Of a stretch of DNA of 64,000 nt, positions 61,476 to 64,000 are shown piece by piece (position 1 is the first letter of the stretch; every line of letters begins with the position of its first letter). A model generated the notes under the pieces. The model did no database searches and had not been told where the DNA came from. It saw only the letters and a list, made by a program, of their open reading frames with translations. The position numbers and the translations under genes were made by a program. Source of the DNA: Marinomonas sp. UCMA 3892 (GTDB lineage Bacteria; Pseudomonadota; Gammaproteobacteria; Pseudomonadales; Marinomonadaceae); assembly GCF_012726345.1 (NCBI RefSeq), contig NZ_PTXN01000008.1, positions 62,001 to 126,000 on the forward strand. Direction: 5' to 3'.

Positions 61476-62099
61476 GTGAAATTCGAAATAAACACAAGGA
61501 GTCCAGACATTGCTACGGACATTATCTCAAGCATTGACGCACCCGTTGTACAAATCATCAATAAACAAATCACCACGACTTCAACTGATCTCGCCAAATG
61601 CTTTGGCAAACACCATAGAAACGTTTTACGCAAAATAGAAAGCCTTGAATGCAGTGCAGAATTCAGCGAACGCAATTTTGCGTTGGCTGAATACAAAGAT
61701 GAACAAGACAAGACTCGCCCTATGTATCGCATCACCCGCGACGGCTTCGTCTTCTTGGCCATGGGCTTCACCGGCACCAAAGCCGCCCAATTCAAAGAAG
61801 CCTACATCAACGCCTTCAACCAAATGGAAAAGCAGCTCAACGAGCAAAAACACCTTCCCGCCACCACAGACAACCTAGCCCTAGCGGAAAAGGACAAGTA
61901 CCAACTGCTCAACAACATCGTCAAATCCATGCAGATACAAAGCGACCCCGTCGTCGTTCCATCAAAAGAACTCATCGACCTAATCCAAGCCGTCCGCATG
62001 TACCAACAGCAAATAGCACGACTCCAAACACCAGACTGGGTAAACGACAACATCACCCGCGTCAAAGACTACGCCCAACGCAACTTTGTAGACTTCTAA
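61476..62099 (+). CDS. Phage regulatory protein, Rha family
   Basis: About 200 residues with the Rha signature: PVVQIINKQITTTSTDLAKCFGKHHRNVLRKI near the N-terminus (split about residues 22-55), then FALAEYKDEQDKTRPMYRITRDGF and LAMGFTGTKAAQFKEAYINAFNQM. Rha proteins are transcription regulators in lambdoid and other phages. GTG 61476 opens the frame, but it lies in the arm of a hairpin and a strong AAGGAG sits 20 bp downstream (61496-61501), which points to a start near 61509 (ATT) just before the conserved domain. A terminator follows. Confidence 0.88.
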   Translation: MKFEINTRSPDIATDIISSIDAPVVQIINKQITTTSTDLAKCFGKHHRNVLRKIESLECSAEFSERNFALAEYKDEQDKTRPMYRITRDGFVFLAMGFTGTKAAQFKEAYINAFNQMEKQLNEQKHLPATTDNLALAEKDKYQLLNNIVKSMQIQSDPVVVPSKELIDLIQAVRMYQQQIARLQTPDWVNDNITRVKDYAQRNFVDF

Positions 62100-62106
62100 G
62101 CCGCAA

Positions 62107-62142
62107 GCAACTAAAGCCCCGATGTGGGCTTTAGTTGTTGTT
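62107..62142 (+). terminator. Terminator of the Rha gene
   Basis: A 12-bp perfect stem (CAACTAAAGCCC at 62108-62119 with GGGCTTTAGTTG at 62126-62137) with a 6-nt loop and a short T-rich tail. Confidence 0.8.
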
Positions 62143-62221
62143 TGGGCTGGTGATAGCCTAAAAAGCGTTCTAGTATGAACGGGTAACTTTTTAAAACATT
62201 AATCTATATAAGGAAATTAAA

Positions 62222-62428
62222 ATGAGCGATAAAACATCTAATGCTTATAGCAACTCCACTGGCCTTAAATCAAATAAGGGAGCAACGGCTGCGGCAGTAG
62301 ATATGATAACTGCTGCATGTGGTGCAGGGGATGACACTGCTAAACAAGAAATTTTGAATTGGGCTGCTGAAGGGGATAACCTTAAAAACCTTCGAGATAA
62401 GATTAAAGAAGCGGCGGCAGAAGAGTAA
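62222..62428 (+). CDS. Small orphan protein in prophage edge
   Basis: A 68-residue protein from ATG 62222 with a good ribosome site (AAGGAAATTAAA). The first half is Ser/Asn/Thr-rich, the second a likely helix (TAAAVDMITAACGAGDDTAKQ) ending in acidic AAAEE. No family was recognised. It is flanked by its own terminator on each side, so it behaves as an independent cistron, a typical prophage accessory (moron-like) layout. Confidence 0.6.
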   Translation: MSDKTSNAYSNSTGLKSNKGATAAAVDMITAACGAGDDTAKQEILNWAAEGDNLKNLRDKIKEAAAEE

Positions 62429-62446
62429 ATACTGCTTCTATACTAA

Positions 62447-62472
62447 GAAGCCCACGATTGTGGGCTTTTTGT
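62447..62472 (+). terminator. Terminator after the small orphan gene
   Basis: AAGCCCAC (62448-62455) pairs with GTGGGCTT (62460-62467) with a 4-nt loop, then a T-run. Confidence 0.85.
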
Positions 62473-62480
62473 TGTCTGAT

Positions 62481-62897
62481 CTAGTTTAGAGACACAAAGC
62501 CATCAATGGCTTTACTGAGTTCGATGATTTCTTTGGCAACTCGGAGTTGTTCTTTCGTTTCAGATTCATTCACTGAAATAAGTAATTTGTAATCCGCTTT
62601 CGTTCGGGATTTTTTCGCTTGTGCTAGAAGTTGGGCTAAGAGTCTTAGCTGTTCTTTTTGCTCAGGGTTGTAGTTTGTAGCCGCTTCTTTAAAAGTGTTA
62701 ATGACGGTCTGGTGAACTCCAGACTTTCTAGCTGGCTCAGGAAGCTTTGAAGCAATGGGTTGGCAAGTGTTGTAAGCCGCGTAGTAGGCTTTATGCAGGC
62801 TGGTTCTTAAATACTGATTGCTATGTACGCCTGAATTTGTATGTTGATCAAGTGCGTATTCAGAGAAAGAAAGTAGTTCAGTGATCGCCGCATCCAT
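62481..62897 (-). CDS. HEPN-like protein, candidate ribonuclease toxin
   Basis: A 138-residue all-helical protein resembling HEPN-domain proteins: SLHKAYYAAYNTCQPIA matches the frequent 'RAYYAAF' helix, and R57-x4-H62 (ARKSGVHQTV) fits the HEPN catalytic pattern RX4-6H. HEPN domains act as RNases in many toxin-antitoxin and anti-phage systems. It is the second gene of a pair, 12 bp after the 261-residue gene, and transcribed from it. The assignment is from short motifs only. Confidence 0.55.
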   Translation of the reverse strand: MDAAITELLSFSEYALDQHTNSGVHSNQYLRTSLHKAYYAAYNTCQPIASKLPEPARKSGVHQTVINTFKEAATNYNPEQKEQLRLLAQLLAQAKKSRTKADYKLLISVNESETKEQLRVAKEIIELSKAIDGFVSLN

Positions 62898-62909
62898 GTG
62901 GTGGCTTCC

Positions 62910-63695
62910 TTAGTAAATGCTGGTGACAAAATGGTCAAAGGCTTTATCTGAAATATCGCTTTTAGCTAATAGCTTTAATAACCCCATGTTCATTGAATGG
63001 ATCTGATCTGAGCTTAAATCATCCTGAATATGAAATTCAGTCGAAATCCAGTTTTCACCTTCATCATCCTCCATTATGCTGCGCGAAAATTGGTATTCTT
63101 TTATGCGGTTAGAGTGAAAAAAATTATTTACAAGAGTGAAATAGTATTCAGACTCTTCTTGGGTAATACCATGTTCTGTAAGATATTCATCGAACCCGAT
63201 AGTAATTGGTAGGTGAGCATCGATTTTAGAATCTTTAAGTTTAGAATAGGTTTTCATGAGTTTTGCGTCCTCTGAAAATAAACCAATAGCTCTATAAAGC
63301 ACGCTCAATAACCAAATGATTTTCAAAGAAGGGCTATTGGTTTCTAGGTATGTTTCTAGTGCTTGTATCGCCTTTTTTGTGTGTCCTATTAAGTTTAGCC
63401 GACCAGCATAATTAAGATAAACAGCTTGCTCATCAATGTAGTTAAGTGATTGATTGTGGGCACTAGTCATTGCTTTCTCGTTGCCTAATGATGCTTCTAA
63501 ACACATCATAGCTGCATGGCCAAGCCCTTTAGACAGCTTGCTTAAGTCATCAATCTTGACTCGTATGTCTCGCTCAATACGGGCTTTTTCAAATTCGCCT
63601 AAACCACTAAATGGTCCCAATTTAAAATAAAATCGCTCGCATTGAACCATTATATCATCCATGAGGGCGTTTGCTGCTAATTCGGGCTGTGCCAT
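62910..63695 (-). CDS. Helical repeat protein, partner of the HEPN-like gene
   Basis: A 261-residue protein, mainly helical. Residues about 80-150 look like TPR-type helix pairs (VYLNYAGRLNLIGHTKKAIQALETYLETN, seen as two helices), followed by a hydrophilic acidic C-terminus (DDEGENW, DDLSSDQ). No known family or catalytic motif is visible. It precedes the HEPN-like gene by 12 bp in the same operon, the order in which an antitoxin or sensor precedes a toxin. An inverted repeat lies upstream at 63752-63767. Confidence 0.6.
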   Translation of the reverse strand: MAQPELAANALMDDIMVQCERFYFKLGPFSGLGEFEKARIERDIRVKIDDLSKLSKGLGHAAMMCLEASLGNEKAMTSAHNQSLNYIDEQAVYLNYAGRLNLIGHTKKAIQALETYLETNSPSLKIIWLLSVLYRAIGLFSEDAKLMKTYSKLKDSKIDAHLPITIGFDEYLTEHGITQEESEYYFTLVNNFFHSNRIKEYQFSRSIMEDDEGENWISTEFHIQDDLSSDQIHSMNMGLLKLLAKSDISDKAFDHFVTSIY

Positions 63696-63751
63696 TGTTC
63701 TTCCTGAGTTGTTTGTTTTCTAATCATTAATAATAGTCTGATACTAACAAA

Positions 63752-63767
63752 TATGGGCTTGCCCATA
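63752..63767. promoter_or_regulatory. Short palindrome upstream of the HEPN module
   Basis: TATGGGC and GCCCATA form a 7-bp inverted repeat with a 2-nt spacer between the HEPN-module start (63695) and the tail gene. It is a candidate operator for either direction. Confidence 0.4.
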
Positions 63768-63795
63768 CTATAGCTAGTTACAAAAAACCTAATTC

Positions 63796-63819
63796 AAGCC
63801 CATCCCTGATGGGCTTTTT
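63796..63819 (+). terminator. Terminator before the tail gene
   Basis: AAGCCCATC (63796-63804) pairs with GATGGGCTT (63808-63816) with a 3-nt loop, then T-run. It insulates the tail gene from upstream transcription. Confidence 0.75.
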
Positions 63820-63855
63820 CGTTTCTGTCCTTCCATTTTTATCTAAGGAGTATTT

Positions 63856-64000
63856 ATGCGTCAGATGATGTCGCTCGGTGGTTTTGTGTTTTCGCTGAGC
63901 GAAGGCACGCCATACGAGGGTTTGCAGCGCACTAGCGACGGCGGTTGGGTCGCGGTGGCGCGTTACGGTCAAAAGCCCATGAGCCAAAACACGGGCCAAC
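63856..64000 (+). CDS. Phage tail protein (P2 gpU-like), partial
   Basis: The ATG at 63856 follows AAGGAG by 5 bases, and the frame runs off the window end: MRQMMSLGGFVFSLSEGTP, then YEGLQRTSDGGWVAVARYGQKP. P2 gpU and relatives begin MMxLGxFVFSL followed by YQxLQR, so this is a tail-completion protein of a P2-like phage, tailocin or remnant. It shows that the accessory region at 60-64 kb is phage-derived. Only the first 48 codons are visible. Confidence 0.75.
   Translation, partial: MRQMMSLGGFVFSLSEGTPYEGLQRTSDGGWVAVARYGQKPMSQNTGQ

Noticed and set aside
63778..63999. Minus-strand 73-codon frame at the window end
   Set aside because: It is opposite the gpU-like tail gene, which has a ribosome site and family match.

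Overview
The window looks like a chromosomal segment of a marine gammaproteobacterium close to Marinomonas/Oceanospirillales. This is inferred from the dnaX-ybaB-recR-rnd block, ycgL/ycgN, yejK, radD, dusA, the moderate-to-low GC content and the tetronate and betaine-type transport genes. No rRNA or tRNA gene was recognised.

Layout. 1-0.7 kb: start of a membrane sensor protein cut by the window edge. 0.8-5.8 kb: a Fur-box-preceded operon of imelysin, di-heme oxidoreductase, imelysin-like and DUF1513 proteins (periplasmic/outer-membrane iron handling). 5.8-6.5 kb: an unknown membrane-anchored protein behind two adjoining LexA (SOS) boxes. 6.75-7.95 kb: a flavoprotein of the BaiN/YhiN family. 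8.2-12.6 kb: a complete CBASS anti-phage operon (CD-NTase; a single polypeptide joining E2, E1 and JAB domains; a two-TM SAVED effector), followed by gene debris and a double C2H2 zinc-finger protein. 13.9-21 kb: a complete D-erythronate/L-threonate catabolic operon (gntP-type permease, denD, otnI, otnC, otnK, ltnD) with a divergent DeoR regulator. 21-26.7 kb: a beta-hydroxyacid dehydrogenase, then a LysR / CocE-type hydrolase / BCCT transporter cluster. 26.8-37.9 kb: a truncated DUF3307 gene with an orphan double operator, then scattered housekeeping and conserved unknown genes (OmpA-like, GloA, YejK, HAD, DTW, TetR, RadD, 2OG oxygenase, TrhO). 38.2-46.1 kb: dnaX-ybaB-recR-rnd-ycgL-ycgN-VWA-yafJ core block; dnaX carries a probable frameshift site that would yield a gamma-like short form. 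46.1-48.9 kb: an accessory patch of cassette-like genes (ClbS/DfsB, broken hicB, VOC, methyltransferase) with one attC-like element. 49-60 kb: cysK, hrpA, mlaA with an acidic repeat tail, a broken diguanylate cyclase, PQQ sugar dehydrogenase, sugar acetyltransferase, transaldolase and dusA. 60-64 kb: accessory DNA adjoining the 5' end of dusA, with a YafO-like toxin and its putative antitoxin, a Rha phage regulator, a small orphan gene, a HEPN-like two-gene module and the beginning of a P2 gpU-like tail gene, i.e. the edge of a prophage or island.

The most interesting parts are the tandem SOS boxes in front of an undescribed membrane protein, the fused E2-E1-JAB CBASS protein, the HEPN-like pair in the prophage edge, and the YafO-like toxin with an unfamiliar partner. 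All functional statements come from reading motifs by eye; no database search was run.
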